The notes: generated by a model from the sequence alone, not told the origin. A stretch of 13,674 nucleotides of DNA from an uncultured Lachnospiraceae bacterium (GCA_946631935.1 CAMPAP010000116.1:1-13674); one strand, 5' to 3'. Numbered from the stretch's first letter, positions 1-8,308 are shown. A program made the numbers and translations.

Positions 1-1
1 T

Positions 2-466
2 ATAAGGGACAACTACAGAGGCTTTCTTAAAAATGTGGGATACATTCCCCAGATGATATTCATGCTTGATGATACCATCAGAAACAACGTGGCCTTCGGC
101 ATCCCCAAAGAGCAGCAGAGCGAAGAGAGGATATGGGAAGCTCTTAAGGAAGCCGCACTCGATGATTTTGTAAGATCGCTTCCTGACGGCCTTGATACCG
201 GAATAGGAGAAAGAGGCATCAGGATCTCCGGGGGACAGCGCCAGAGGATCGGTATCGCAAGAGCTTTATATTCAGACCCCGAGGTTTTGATCCTTGACGA
301 AGCAACCTCGGCTCTTGATAACGAGACTGAGAATCTGATCATGGAATCCGTTAACAGATTCATGGGAAGAAAGACCCTTGTGATAATCGCACACAGGCTT
401 CAGACCATCGAAAAATGCGACAGCGTTTACAGGGTTGAAGGCGGCAGGATAACCAGGGAAAGATGA
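2..466 (+). CDS. ABC exporter ATP-binding domain, C-terminal part (PglK/MsbA-like), 5' truncated by window
   Basis: This is the C-terminal part of an ABC-transporter nucleotide-binding domain; the reading frame is already open at base 2, so the start lies outside the window. The sequence shows the Q-loop (VGYIPQ), an ABC signature (ISGGQRQRIGIARAL), Walker B with catalytic Glu and D-loop (VLILDEATSALD) and the H-loop (IIAHRL). Walker A and any membrane domain would be upstream. The run NVAFGI, the DNETE after the D-loop and TIEKCD recall, from memory, the PglK family of lipid-linked oligosaccharide flippases and MsbA-type exporters, which use ATP to move lipid-linked cargo across the membrane. 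The stop overlaps the next start in ATGA (463-466), so the two are probably translated together. Sitting at the head of a glycosyltransferase cluster supports a glycan-lipid exporter. The ATPase call is certain; the substrate is inferred. Confidence 0.93.
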   Translation: MRDNYRGFLKNVGYIPQMIFMLDDTIRNNVAFGIPKEQQSEERIWEALKEAALDDFVRSLPDGLDTGIGERGIRISGGQRQRIGIARALYSDPEVLILDEATSALDNETENLIMESVNRFMGRKTLVIIAHRLQTIEKCDSVYRVEGGRITRER

Positions 467-1329
467 AGAACGCAAAAACCCAAAAGATCATCACAGGTCT
501 GCTTTCCCTTTTTTTTGCGGGAGCACTCCTTGCATTTGCCCTGTTTTGGATGAACCGGGGAAAGCCTGAAAAAACAGGCAGGGACGTTGTGATATTCGGT
601 GATTCAATCATGGCATATTCCCAGGATGATTCATCCGTTGCAAACTACCTGTCGGCAGAAACCGGACTCGACGTGCTGGATCTTTCCTTTGGCGGGACGT
701 TGATGTCCTGCATTTACGAAGAATCAACGCCTGCAATGCAGAGGAACGCCCTCAGCATGTACATGATATCAAAGGCTTTTGTCTCGGATGATTTTTCGCA
801 GCAAAAAGCCTACCACCCTATGGAACCTGCTACGGAGTACTTTGGATCAAGGATCGAAGATATGCAAAGGCTTGATCTTAAAAGCACCAAGACCGTCATA
901 ATAGGACAATGCATAAATGATTATCACTGCGGGATCACGGCGGGAGACGTTAATTCCGCTTCAGAATATACATACTGCGGCGCACTGAACATGGTGATCC
1001 TGTATTTAAGGAGGATCAATCCCGACATCCGTATCATAATCGTATCCCCCACTCCCAAGTGGATGGACAGCGGAAATGAAGCCATGGACATGAATCTCGG
1101 AGGAGGTACTCTGAGAGATTTTATGAGAATGCAGAAGGAAGTTGCAGAAAAAAACGGTGTCGAGTACATAAGTCTTTTGGATGTGTATGATACGCCCCTT
1201 GATACTTCCGAAGGGTATATGCTGGGAAAGAGTTATACTGTAGACGGTACACACCCGAATCTGTATGCAAGAAAAGCCATAGCGGAGAAGATAGCCCGGT
1301 ATCTTAAGGAAACCGAAGATGACAATTAA
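463..1329 (+). CDS. Membrane-anchored SGNH/GDSL-fold hydrolase-like protein
   Basis: 288 aa. Residues 9-30 form one hydrophobic segment preceded by lysines, so the protein is probably anchored by its N-terminus (or an uncleaved signal) with the catalytic domain outside. The SGNH blocks are visible in order: GDS with nucleophile Ser48, a Gly-containing block II (DLSFGG, about 74-79), block III with Asn152 in GQCIND, and the C-terminal DGTHP with Asp261 and His264. All four catalytic elements are present, so it should be active as an esterase, deacylase or acyltransferase-type enzyme. Its substrate cannot be read from sequence; in this cluster a polysaccharide O-acyl group is plausible. It starts inside the ABC gene's stop (ATGA), with AGGGAAAG just upstream, and its end overlaps the next gene by 11 nt. 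A run of eight T (509-516) lies in the membrane-segment codons. Confidence 0.85.
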   Translation: MKNAKTQKIITGLLSLFFAGALLAFALFWMNRGKPEKTGRDVVIFGDSIMAYSQDDSSVANYLSAETGLDVLDLSFGGTLMSCIYEESTPAMQRNALSMYMISKAFVSDDFSQQKAYHPMEPATEYFGSRIEDMQRLDLKSTKTVIIGQCINDYHCGITAGDVNSASEYTYCGALNMVILYLRRINPDIRIIIVSPTPKWMDSGNEAMDMNLGGGTLRDFMRMQKEVAEKNGVEYISLLDVYDTPLDTSEGYMLGKSYTVDGTHPNLYARKAIAEKIARYLKETEDDN

Positions 1330-2863
1330 CGAATCATTAAAAAAATTATATGAAAAAATAACCGGAAGTGACAGGATCGCATTTTTATCGGCATTTATCT
1401 GCGGCCTTCTCATCCACATTCCTGCCATGGTCAAGGATGTGCCGAATCATGACGGACTTTCCAGCATGTATTTTTCACAGAATATGATCACCTCCGGAAG
1501 GTGGTTTCTGGGAGTCGTCTGTGCGCCTTCTTCATATTTTACGGTGCCGTGGATCATCGGACTCATCGGTATCTTTGAGCTTGCGGTGGCAGCGATGTTC
1601 CTTGTGAAGATCCTTGATACGGAAAACCCCGTTTCGATCTTTATCATAAGTGCCCTGCTTGTAAGCTTTCCTTCCCTTGCATCATCCTTTGCATATGTCT
1701 ATACACTTGACGGATACATGGCGGGCCTTCTGCTTTCAGTCCTTTCCGTGTATATGGCAAAAAATGACCATTTCGTAACAGGAGGGATCCTGCTTGCTTT
1801 CAGCCTTGGTGTGTACCAGGCATATCTTCCCTTTGCAATGCTCCTTTGCATCTTTTGCGTATGGGACACCATGATAAAAAATGAAAAAGGCGCCGTGAAA
1901 AAATGCATGGAATATATCTACATGGGCATGATCGGAGCGGTGCTTTATTATGTGATACTTATGGTGCTTTTGAAGATCCAGGGAAAGGTCCTTGATACAT
2001 ATCAGGGGATCGATTCACTGGAGCGCACAGGACTTTCCGACAGATTCTCTGCGCTTCCGGGACTCTACAAGGACTTTGTGAAATTTACTTTTTCAAAAGG
2101 ATTCATCACAGGGGATGCATGCGCGGCGGGGGTCCTGGTTCTTGGCATGGCAGCGGCTGTTTCTGCAGTGATCCTCATTATAAAAAATAAGCTGTATAAA
2201 AAGATATGGTTTTACTGGCTCCTCCTCCTTAGCGCAGTGCTTGTTCCTGTATGTGCAAATGTGGTGCTCCTTATTACTCCCGGAGTTAAGTACCACCTTA
2301 TAATGAGATACCAGTGGGTGCTTTTTATTATGGCGGGTATTGTACTTTGCGGAAAAGCAGTTGAAGCGTGTGAAGACAAAAAGAATATCTCTGTGCCCAT
2401 TTCATGGCTTTCCGTGATCACAGCTTTTGTTATTATCTTTTCATATGCTGTATCTGTAAACATCGGCTATACAAATCTTCAGAGAAGATATGAAAAGACC
2501 TACGGATACTGTGTGAGGCTTCTTGACAGGATAGAGAGCGCCGAGGGGTATTATCAGGGAGTTCCCATTGCAATAATAGGAGTTGTGGGGGATGACGAAT
2601 ATCCTCCCACGGATATCACGACTCCAGTTACTTCCGAGATGATAGGCCTTACCGGCGATCACCTGCTTTATACAGCCGATAATTATGAAGTCTTCATGAA
2701 AAACTACCTTGGAGCCACTCTTACTTTTGCTTCACCTGAAGAAGTTGAAAAGATCTACTATTCCGATGAGTATATCGAAATGGAAAGCTTCCCGGGTAAG
2801 ACCAGTGTAAAAATGATAAACGGAGTGCTCTGCGTAAAGACTGAAGATGCCAAAAGAAACTGA
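1319..2863 (+). CDS. Polytopic glucosyltransferase-like membrane protein (GtrII-type, GT-C fold)
   Basis: 514 aa with about ten hydrophobic segments from residue ~20 to ~383, then an extracytoplasmic C-terminal domain of about 130 residues. The first outer loop after TM1 carries VPNHDGL (41-47) followed by SGRWF (59-63). I recognise this pattern from the GtrII family (glucosyl transferase GtrII, PF14264 from memory), whose members move glucose from polyprenyl-phosphate-glucose onto a surface polysaccharide. Acidic residues in the first outer loop are the usual catalytic site of GT-C enzymes. The ATG is preceded by AAGGA (1306-1310, 8-nt gap) and overlaps the hydrolase gene by 11 nt. The GtrB-like gene that would make its lipid-linked donor follows directly. 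The third member of a classical gtr trio, the small flippase GtrA, is not in the window. The sugar transferred is not known from sequence. Confidence 0.72.
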   Translation: MTINESLKKLYEKITGSDRIAFLSAFICGLLIHIPAMVKDVPNHDGLSSMYFSQNMITSGRWFLGVVCAPSSYFTVPWIIGLIGIFELAVAAMFLVKILDTENPVSIFIISALLVSFPSLASSFAYVYTLDGYMAGLLLSVLSVYMAKNDHFVTGGILLAFSLGVYQAYLPFAMLLCIFCVWDTMIKNEKGAVKKCMEYIYMGMIGAVLYYVILMVLLKIQGKVLDTYQGIDSLERTGLSDRFSALPGLYKDFVKFTFSKGFITGDACAAGVLVLGMAAAVSAVILIIKNKLYKKIWFYWLLLLSAVLVPVCANVVLLITPGVKYHLIMRYQWVLFIMAGIVLCGKAVEACEDKKNISVPISWLSVITAFVIIFSYAVSVNIGYTNLQRRYEKTYGYCVRLLDRIESAEGYYQGVPIAIIGVVGDDEYPPTDITTPVTSEMIGLTGDHLLYTADNYEVFMKNYLGATLTFASPEEVEKIYYSDEYIEMESFPGKTSVKMINGVLCVKTEDAKRN

Positions 2864-2893
2864 CGCAGCATCCTGATAAAATTAATTGCTTTC

Positions 2894-2900
2894 GGAAAGG
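2894..2900 (+). promoter_or_regulatory. Ribosome binding site fixing the GT2 start at 2907
   Basis: GGAAAGG lies 6 nt before ATG 2907. The frame stays open to a TTG at 2886, but that codon has no Shine-Dalgarno sequence and would put seven extra polar residues in front of the canonical GT2 start MISVVLPAYNE. Confidence 0.75.
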
Positions 2901-2906
2901 AACAAA

Positions 2907-3842
2907 ATGATCTCAGTAGTTTTACCTGCATATAACGAAAAAGATAATATAGTTCCCGCTATAAAGGAAATATCGGAGGTATTGAAAACTTCCGGAGAAG
3001 ATTATGAACTTGTATTTGTAAGTGACGGGTCATCGGACGGAACATATGATGAGATCCTTAAAGCATCCGGAGAAGACCCTCATGTAAAGGGTGCCGAGTT
3101 TTCAAGAAACTTCGGTAAGGAGGCTGCGATCTTTGCAGGCCTTTCACTTGCCATAGGAGATGCTGTGATAGTCATGGACTGCGACCTTCAGCACCCTGTC
3201 AGTGCCATACCTGAAATGATCGAAAAGTGGAGGGGCGGAGCCGAGGTTGTTGAGGGTATCAAGAAAAGCCGCGGAAAAGAAGGCATATTTCACAGGATGT
3301 TTGCAGGAATGTTCTACGGGATAATGAGCGGACTTACAAAGATCGACATGAAGGCATCCTCGGATTTCAAGCTCCTTGACAGAAAGGCTGTTGATGCCCT
3401 TTTGGAACTTCCCGAGAGCAACACCTTCTTCAGGGCGCTTACTTTCTGGATCGGATTTAAATCTGACAAAGTTTATTATGAAGTTGAGGAAAGAAGAAGC
3501 GGAAAGAGCAAGTGGTCATTTAAATCCCTTGTAAGCTATGCCATCAAAAATGCCACTTCATTTTCAACACTGCCTCTTAAGATGATAACAACAATGGGAT
3601 GGGTCTTTATAATCTTTGCCCTGATCCTCGGGGTGCAGACTCTTGTTAAGTTTTTCTCCGGAACCGCTGCGGACGGCTTTACAACAGTCATTCTCCTGCA
3701 GCTGATCATAGGAGGCTTTGTTATGCTGAGCCTTGGTATCGCAGGACACTATATCGCAAGGATATATGATGAAGTCAAGGGAAGACCCAGGTTCATAATA
3801 AGAAATACAACAGGCAGACTTTTTAAGAATACGGAAGAATGA
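2907..3842 (+). CDS. GtrB/ArnC-like polyprenyl-phosphate glycosyltransferase (GT2)
   Basis: 311 aa, the usual size for this family. It has an N-terminal GT-A domain: SVVLPAYNE at 3-11, FVSDGSSDGT at 37-46, and the metal/nucleotide-binding DCD at 91-93 followed by LQHP. The family motif SSDFKLLDRKA (151-161) and the basic RRSGKSKWSF (197-206) come next. Two membrane segments follow at about 228-250 and 258-284. This is the architecture of GtrB, ArnC and DPM-type enzymes, which transfer a sugar from a nucleotide donor to undecaprenyl phosphate on the cytoplasmic face. GtrB uses UDP-glucose; ArnC uses a 4-amino sugar nucleotide. Between a GtrII-like gene and a 4-aminosugar transaminase, either donor is plausible. 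The gap to the preceding gene is 43 nt and holds only the ribosome site. Confidence 0.88.
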   Translation: MISVVLPAYNEKDNIVPAIKEISEVLKTSGEDYELVFVSDGSSDGTYDEILKASGEDPHVKGAEFSRNFGKEAAIFAGLSLAIGDAVIVMDCDLQHPVSAIPEMIEKWRGGAEVVEGIKKSRGKEGIFHRMFAGMFYGIMSGLTKIDMKASSDFKLLDRKAVDALLELPESNTFFRALTFWIGFKSDKVYYEVEERRSGKSKWSFKSLVSYAIKNATSFSTLPLKMITTMGWVFIIFALILGVQTLVKFFSGTAADGFTTVILLQLIIGGFVMLSLGIAGHYIARIYDEVKGRPRFIIRNTTGRLFKNTEE

Positions 3843-3851
3843 TCCGATAAG

Positions 3852-3857
3852 AAAGGA
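3852..3857 (+). promoter_or_regulatory. Ribosome binding site of the WecE-type gene
   Basis: AAAGGA with a 7-nt gap to ATG 3865. The 22-nt space after the GT2 gene contains nothing else, so the gene is read on the same transcript. Confidence 0.7.
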
Positions 3858-3864
3858 CAAAACA

Positions 3865-4995
3865 ATGATCAATTTTAATGTTCCTCCATATATCGATACG
3901 GCGGCAGGATATATCACCGAGTGTGTCAAAGCCCAGAAGATATGCGGCGACGGACAGTATACAAAAAAGTGCAACGAATGGTTTGAGAAAAAGACAGGTG
4001 CCGGAAAGTGCCTTCTTACCACATCCTGCACCCACGCAACTGAGCTTGCGGCCATCCTTTGTGATCTTAAAGAAGGGGATGAGGTGATACTTCCCTCCTA
4101 TACTTTTGTTTCAACGGCCAATGCCTTTGCTTTAAGAGGCGCTGTTCCTGTTTTTGTGGATATCAGACCGGATACCATGAATATCGATGAGCAGAAAATA
4201 GAAGATGCCATAACGGATAAAACAAAAGTCATTGCTCCCGTTCACTATGCAGGCGTCGGATGCGAGATGGATACCATAATGGATATAGCAAAGCGCCATA
4301 ACCTTAAGGTGGTTGAAGATGCCGCCCAGGGCGTAATGTCAGAGTACAAGGGAAAGGCATTAGGGTCCATAGGGGACTTTGGTGCATACTCATTTCATGA
4401 GACAAAAAACTACAGCATGGGCGAGGGCGGCGCACTTCTCATAAAGGATAAGAAGGACGCCGAACGCGCAGAGATAATACGTGAAAAAGGAACGGACAGG
4501 GCGAAGTTCTTCAGAGGCCAGGTGGATAAATACACATGGGTGGATCTTGGCTCATCATATCTTCCCAGTGACATGAATGCCGCATACCTTTATTCACAGC
4601 TTGAGGTTGCAGATAAGATCAACGAAGACAGACTTTCATCCTGGGTCCACTATAAGAACAGGCTTCAGAGCTTAGCAGATGACGGTAAGATCTCCCTTCC
4701 TTATATTCCTGCAGAGTGCAAGCATAATGCACACATGTTTTATATCAAGTGTAAGGATCTTGAAGAAAGGACATCCCTTATTTCCTTCCTTAAGCAAAAT
4801 GAGATCCTTTCCGTATTCCACTATATTCCTCTCCACTCTGCACCTGCGGGACTTAAGTTCGGAAGATTTAACGGCGCAGATGAATACACAACAAAAGAGA
4901 GCGAAAGACTTGTAAGACTTCCCATGTACTACGGATTAAAGCCCGATCAGGTGGACTATATCTGCGATAAGATCACGGAGTTTTATGCAGGCTGA
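3865..4995 (+). CDS. wecE: dTDP-4-amino-4,6-dideoxygalactose transaminase (WecE/RffA family)
   Basis: 376 aa, the same length as E. coli WecE as I recall it, and very close to it throughout: the N-terminal KICGDG, the block GDEVILPSYTFVSTANAF, PDTMNIDE, PVHYAGV, EDAAQGVMS, SFHETKNY, REKGT, FRGQVDKYTW, FHYIPLH and TTKESERL. It belongs to the DegT/DnrJ/EryC1/StrS PLP-dependent aminotransferases. Lys181 in HETKNY is the expected PLP Schiff-base lysine, and Asp152 in VVEDAAQ the residue bonding the PLP ring nitrogen. The known reaction converts dTDP-4-keto-6-deoxyglucose plus glutamate to dTDP-Fuc4N. The keto-sugar comes from RmlA and RmlB, both encoded in this window. In enterobacteria WecD then acetylates the product for enterobacterial common antigen; no WecD-like gene is visible here, so the amino group may stay free or be modified elsewhere. 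It overlaps the next gene by 11 nt. Confidence 0.93.
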   Translation: MINFNVPPYIDTAAGYITECVKAQKICGDGQYTKKCNEWFEKKTGAGKCLLTTSCTHATELAAILCDLKEGDEVILPSYTFVSTANAFALRGAVPVFVDIRPDTMNIDEQKIEDAITDKTKVIAPVHYAGVGCEMDTIMDIAKRHNLKVVEDAAQGVMSEYKGKALGSIGDFGAYSFHETKNYSMGEGGALLIKDKKDAERAEIIREKGTDRAKFFRGQVDKYTWVDLGSSYLPSDMNAAYLYSQLEVADKINEDRLSSWVHYKNRLQSLADDGKISLPYIPAECKHNAHMFYIKCKDLEERTSLISFLKQNEILSVFHYIPLHSAPAGLKFGRFNGADEYTTKESERLVRLPMYYGLKPDQVDYICDKITEFYAG

Positions 4996-6454
4996 TGCAA
5001 AGAAAATAATAATAAACTCTTTGAAAAGAGCTGTTTTTCTGCTCCTTGTTTTGTCATCCCTGACGGGCCTGGCATGGGGAGCAGTTAATTTTTTCTACCT
5101 TCAGCAGTTTCCCGAGACAACTACTCTTATAAGGCTTGCAAGGACTTTAAAGACATCGGGAGAGACCGGGATCCTTTATCCTGCGTTTTTGCTTATCCTG
5201 ATAACTCTTGTGCTTGATATGCCGGTGCGCTTTTACGCACCCATTTTCATTGCACAGCTCCTTCTTGCATTTGTGTCCTGGTATGTTTTTGCTTCTGTTG
5301 TAAGAAAAGGATCAAAGGCTTCTGACATGCTTTTTTCATTCCTTATCATAACCAATCCCTATGCGCTTCAGTGCCACCTTGCGGTTTTGGAATATTCCTT
5401 TGCATCTTCCTTTCTCTGCCTTTTGACATCTTTTGTCATTAAATTCTCAAGAGAGTGGAAAAATATAAAGGAAAGTCCGGGAAAGGTGCCTGCACTTGAT
5501 AAGGCAATGACTGACATCAGCGTCGTATCGCTGTTCTGGCTCCTTCTTTCCATGACAAGAAGAGAGTTTGTGTTTATCGGGGCGATACCCGTAATTGCAC
5601 TTGTTGTAACGATCACAAGGGCGTTTGCGGTAAGAGAAAGTGCCGATAGAGGCGCAGGCAGAAAAAATGAGAGCGGAGGTGCGGAAAAAAGAGCGATAGT
5701 TGCCGGGGCGGTTAAAAGGTCGGCGCCTCACCTTATCCTTGCCGCGGCTTTTGCGGCGATCGTCATCATCATTGATTCGCTTTTTGCAACAGGTGAAAAA
5801 ATCTCTGCTTTGGACTTTGCAAAAAGGTCGCTTTTTTACAGGGTGGCTGCAACTTCGTATTTTTATGAACCAAACAGCGTTCCTGATGAACTTAAAAGCA
5901 TGGTAAACGGCCAGGTTCTGTATCTTGCTGAAAACGATCCCGGTCTTATAAGAGATACTTTTACAAAAGAAGCTGAGAAAAATGAAGGTAAGGATGCCGT
6001 GACGGATCTTTATCTTGATCTTTTTGAGCGTGCTTTTTCGGGAAATAAGAAACAGACAGTTAAAGAGACTGTTTTAGATCTTGCGGGATATATCTTCCCG
6101 CCTGCAAGGACTGAGTATGCCCTTGAAGGAAACGGATTTCCCGGATATGTCCCGGGAAATATGGAAATAATGGGACGCACCACTCCCATTGTTGCAAAGT
6201 ATTACATCAGGCTTTTTTCCATACTTCTTTTTATTATGGTCCCTGTTGAGGCTTTCTTTGCCGTACTTAATAAAAACAGGAGAAGAAAGCTTTCCGTTTT
6301 TTTGTTACCTGCTTTAGTCATCATTCTTCAGGCCTTATTTTATACGATGCTTGGAGCAAATGTCTGGGACCACAGGAAAGCCCTCTTTGCAACCTGCATT
6401 CTTACCGCGTTTGTCCTGAGGGAGGTTTCCTTTGAAAGTGAGGATCAGGGCTGA
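4985..6454 (+). CDS. Polytopic membrane protein, possible GT-C-type glycosyltransferase or polymerase, family not recognised
   Basis: 489 aa. There is a hydrophobic segment at about 15-36 and several more up to ~212. A short hydrophilic low-complexity loop (about 217-240, rich in R, E, G, K) follows, then a segment at about 246-266. Next is a soluble, probably extracytoplasmic domain of ~135 residues (about 270-405), and three more segments lie near the C-terminus. I do not recognise the family. The layout of many helices plus one large outer loop is common in envelope glycan transferases, ligases and polymerases, and the genes on both sides fit that setting. ATG 4985 overlaps the aminotransferase stop by 11 nt and has GGAG 4 nt upstream. 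The stop shares one base with the next start (TGATG). Confidence 0.68.
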   Translation: MQADAKKIIINSLKRAVFLLLVLSSLTGLAWGAVNFFYLQQFPETTTLIRLARTLKTSGETGILYPAFLLILITLVLDMPVRFYAPIFIAQLLLAFVSWYVFASVVRKGSKASDMLFSFLIITNPYALQCHLAVLEYSFASSFLCLLTSFVIKFSREWKNIKESPGKVPALDKAMTDISVVSLFWLLLSMTRREFVFIGAIPVIALVVTITRAFAVRESADRGAGRKNESGGAEKRAIVAGAVKRSAPHLILAAAFAAIVIIIDSLFATGEKISALDFAKRSLFYRVAATSYFYEPNSVPDELKSMVNGQVLYLAENDPGLIRDTFTKEAEKNEGKDAVTDLYLDLFERAFSGNKKQTVKETVLDLAGYIFPPARTEYALEGNGFPGYVPGNMEIMGRTTPIVAKYYIRLFSILLFIMVPVEAFFAVLNKNRRRKLSVFLLPALVIILQALFYTMLGANVWDHRKALFATCILTAFVLREVSFESEDQG

Positions 6455-7545
6455 TGATGAGCGCATGTATTACAATTTTATTTGAGATCCTGATGCCTCT
6501 TTTAATTGGGGCATTCTTTGGGCTGCCTTCAAATAAAACTGCATGTGAAAGTAAAACGGCAGGGGGGGAAAAAAGCAGCGGCCTGCTTCTTACTCTTGCA
6601 AGGGCTTACGCCTTCGGACAGATCCTTCTTTTTGCCATATTTGAGCCCATAGCTGTTTTTGGTGTTTTAAAAGATCAGGAAATGCCTTTTATCATAAAGA
6701 CATTTCTTGCAGCATCTGCTGTCATAACTATCTTTTTCTGGATACTTATCATCTCAAAAAAACTCCCTGATATGAAAGGCTTAGTAAAAAGCGGCTTTGA
6801 CAAACCATCTGTTTTTGGGATCCTCGCCTTTTTGATTTTTCTTTTTATGATCGTAATGTCATTTATCATGACATACACCGACGGAGACGATGCCTTCTAT
6901 ATCACCGTGGCCGCAGATGCCGCAAGCTCCGACTCGCTCTATGCAAAGAATCCCTATACCGGTTTTGCGACAACTCTTCTTTTCAGATATATATTTGCTC
7001 CCTTCCCCTTGTGGATCTCTTTCCTTTCCAAGGTGAGCGGAATGAACGTCTCAGCCCTTGCCCATACGTTCTTCCCCTGGAGCATGATCCTTCTTTCTTT
7101 TGCGGTCATGTACATTATCGCCGATATGGTAACTGATGGAGACAGGAAAAAAAGAGGAGCGTTTATGTTCTTTGCTTCGCTGCTTGTTATGTTCGGGGAT
7201 TACTCAATCTATTCAGCATCCAATTTTCTCCTTGCAAGGTCCAGACAGGGAAAGGCGGCTTTGGCAACATTTGTCATCCCCTTCCTTTTTATGATCCTTT
7301 ATTCTTCGTTTAAGGAAATGGAAGAAATGGGGAAGATCTCCTTTAAAAATCTTCTTTTTATCTGTGCATCGGGTTTTTCCGCAGCTCTTTGTTCCACCAT
7401 GGGCGGGGCGCTTGTGATTTCCTTTACCGGCCTGAGCGCTTTAATGATGGCTTTTACTTATAAGAAGATAAAATATCCGTTCTTTGCGGTTTTATCGTCC
7501 GTTCCAAGCATCGCTTTTGCGGTTTTGTATATGGTCATGAGGTGA
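6454..7545 (+). CDS. Polytopic GT-C-like membrane protein, likely N-terminal half of a split protein
   Basis: 363 aa, almost entirely hydrophobic, with about nine or ten membrane segments. After the fourth segment comes a loop with DGDDAFY (143-149), an acidic motif of the sort that holds the catalytic site in GT-C glycosyltransferases. A later loop has RSRQGKAAL, resembling an RxxQGKA motif I associate with uncharacterised Clostridia membrane proteins (DUF6077-type, from memory, unchecked). Those proteins run to roughly 600 residues or more and end in a soluble domain. This ORF stops at TGA 7543 right after a membrane helix, without that domain, and the following ORF supplies it one frame over. 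A G7 tract followed by A6 (6562-6574) lies in an early variable loop. The start is at TGATG, sharing a base with the upstream stop; ATG 6457 is an alternative. Confidence 0.68.
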   Translation: MMSACITILFEILMPLLIGAFFGLPSNKTACESKTAGGEKSSGLLLTLARAYAFGQILLFAIFEPIAVFGVLKDQEMPFIIKTFLAASAVITIFFWILIISKKLPDMKGLVKSGFDKPSVFGILAFLIFLFMIVMSFIMTYTDGDDAFYITVAADAASSDSLYAKNPYTGFATTLLFRYIFAPFPLWISFLSKVSGMNVSALAHTFFPWSMILLSFAVMYIIADMVTDGDRKKRGAFMFFASLLVMFGDYSIYSASNFLLARSRQGKAALATFVIPFLFMILYSSFKEMEEMGKISFKNLLFICASGFSAALCSTMGGALVISFTGLSALMMAFTYKKIKYPFFAVLSSVPSIAFAVLYMVMR

Positions 7546-7546
7546 G

Positions 7547-8308
7547 ATGGACAGCTTTGCAACTATTTTAAAAGTAATAAAGGATTATATGGGAACCGGC
7601 TTTGTTACGGTTTTGTTCCTTATTGCCCTTGCATATGCTGCCATATTTGAAAAGGACAGGGTCAAAAGGTGCTTTTTTGTGTACATGCCTGCCATGATGA
7701 TCCCTGTTTTCCTTTGTCCGGTATTTTTTAAGATATACGGTCTTTTTTCCGAAGGAGTCACATATTACAGGATCCTGTGGCTTATCCCTGAGATCCCTGT
7801 CATAGCTTATTCTATGAGCCATCTTGTGATGAGCTTTAAGGGGAAGGCAAGAGTCTTCTGCGTGTTTTTGTGTACCCTGCTTGTAATATTTTGCGGGAAA
7901 CTCATGTACCTGGATACGTACATGATCCCTGCCGATAATATCTATCACATGCCAAAGTATGTTGTGGATATATGTGATGCCCTCCATGTGGACGGAAGAG
8001 AGGTGCAGGTCCTTGTTCCCGATGAGATGCAGCAGTTTGTCAGACAGTACGATCCTTGTATATGCATTCCCTACGGACGTGAGTATATGATGGGTCTTAC
8101 CCTTGAGTCCGATGAGATAAGGGATGCCATGAGCGAGACCCCCAGGGATCCGGAGAAGATCGGAAGACTCTGCGTCTACAGATATGTCCACTATATAGTG
8201 GTGCCTGAGAGCATGAGATTTGAGAAAAGCCTTGTCTACTACGACGAATATATGACGATTGACGGATATGTGATCTATAAGAATATGTATCTGGATACGG
8301 ATGTATGA
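7547..8308 (+). CDS. Membrane protein with extracytoplasmic C-terminal domain, likely C-terminal half of the preceding protein
   Basis: 253 aa. Four hydrophobic segments (about 15-36, 44-66, 73-95 and 103-121) precede a soluble domain of ~130 residues that ends in a short beta-rich run (IDGYVIYKNMYL). The segment YYRILWLIPEIPVIAY resembles the late helix of the large membrane proteins mentioned for the upstream ORF. No catalytic motif is recognisable in it alone. It begins one base after the upstream TGA, in the +1 frame relative to that gene. GAGG lies 4 nt before its ATG, so separate but coupled translation is possible. Alternatively one extra base near 7541-7546 split a single gene of about 616 residues. 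I cannot decide between a natural two-subunit arrangement, a frameshift mutation and a sequencing error. Confidence 0.65.
   Translation: MDSFATILKVIKDYMGTGFVTVLFLIALAYAAIFEKDRVKRCFFVYMPAMMIPVFLCPVFFKIYGLFSEGVTYYRILWLIPEIPVIAYSMSHLVMSFKGKARVFCVFLCTLLVIFCGKLMYLDTYMIPADNIYHMPKYVVDICDALHVDGREVQVLVPDEMQQFVRQYDPCICIPYGREYMMGLTLESDEIRDAMSETPRDPEKIGRLCVYRYVHYIVVPESMRFEKSLVYYDEYMTIDGYVIYKNMYLDTDV

Noticed and set aside
2864..2906. Promoter in the gap before the GT2 gene
   Set aside because: A GATAAAAT-like stretch is present but no -35 at a workable distance; the gap is short and operon-like.
7568..8191. 207-codon open frame on the minus strand
   Set aside because: Opposite the membrane protein at 7547; the translation is rich in His/Lys/Arg, with no domain and no start signal.
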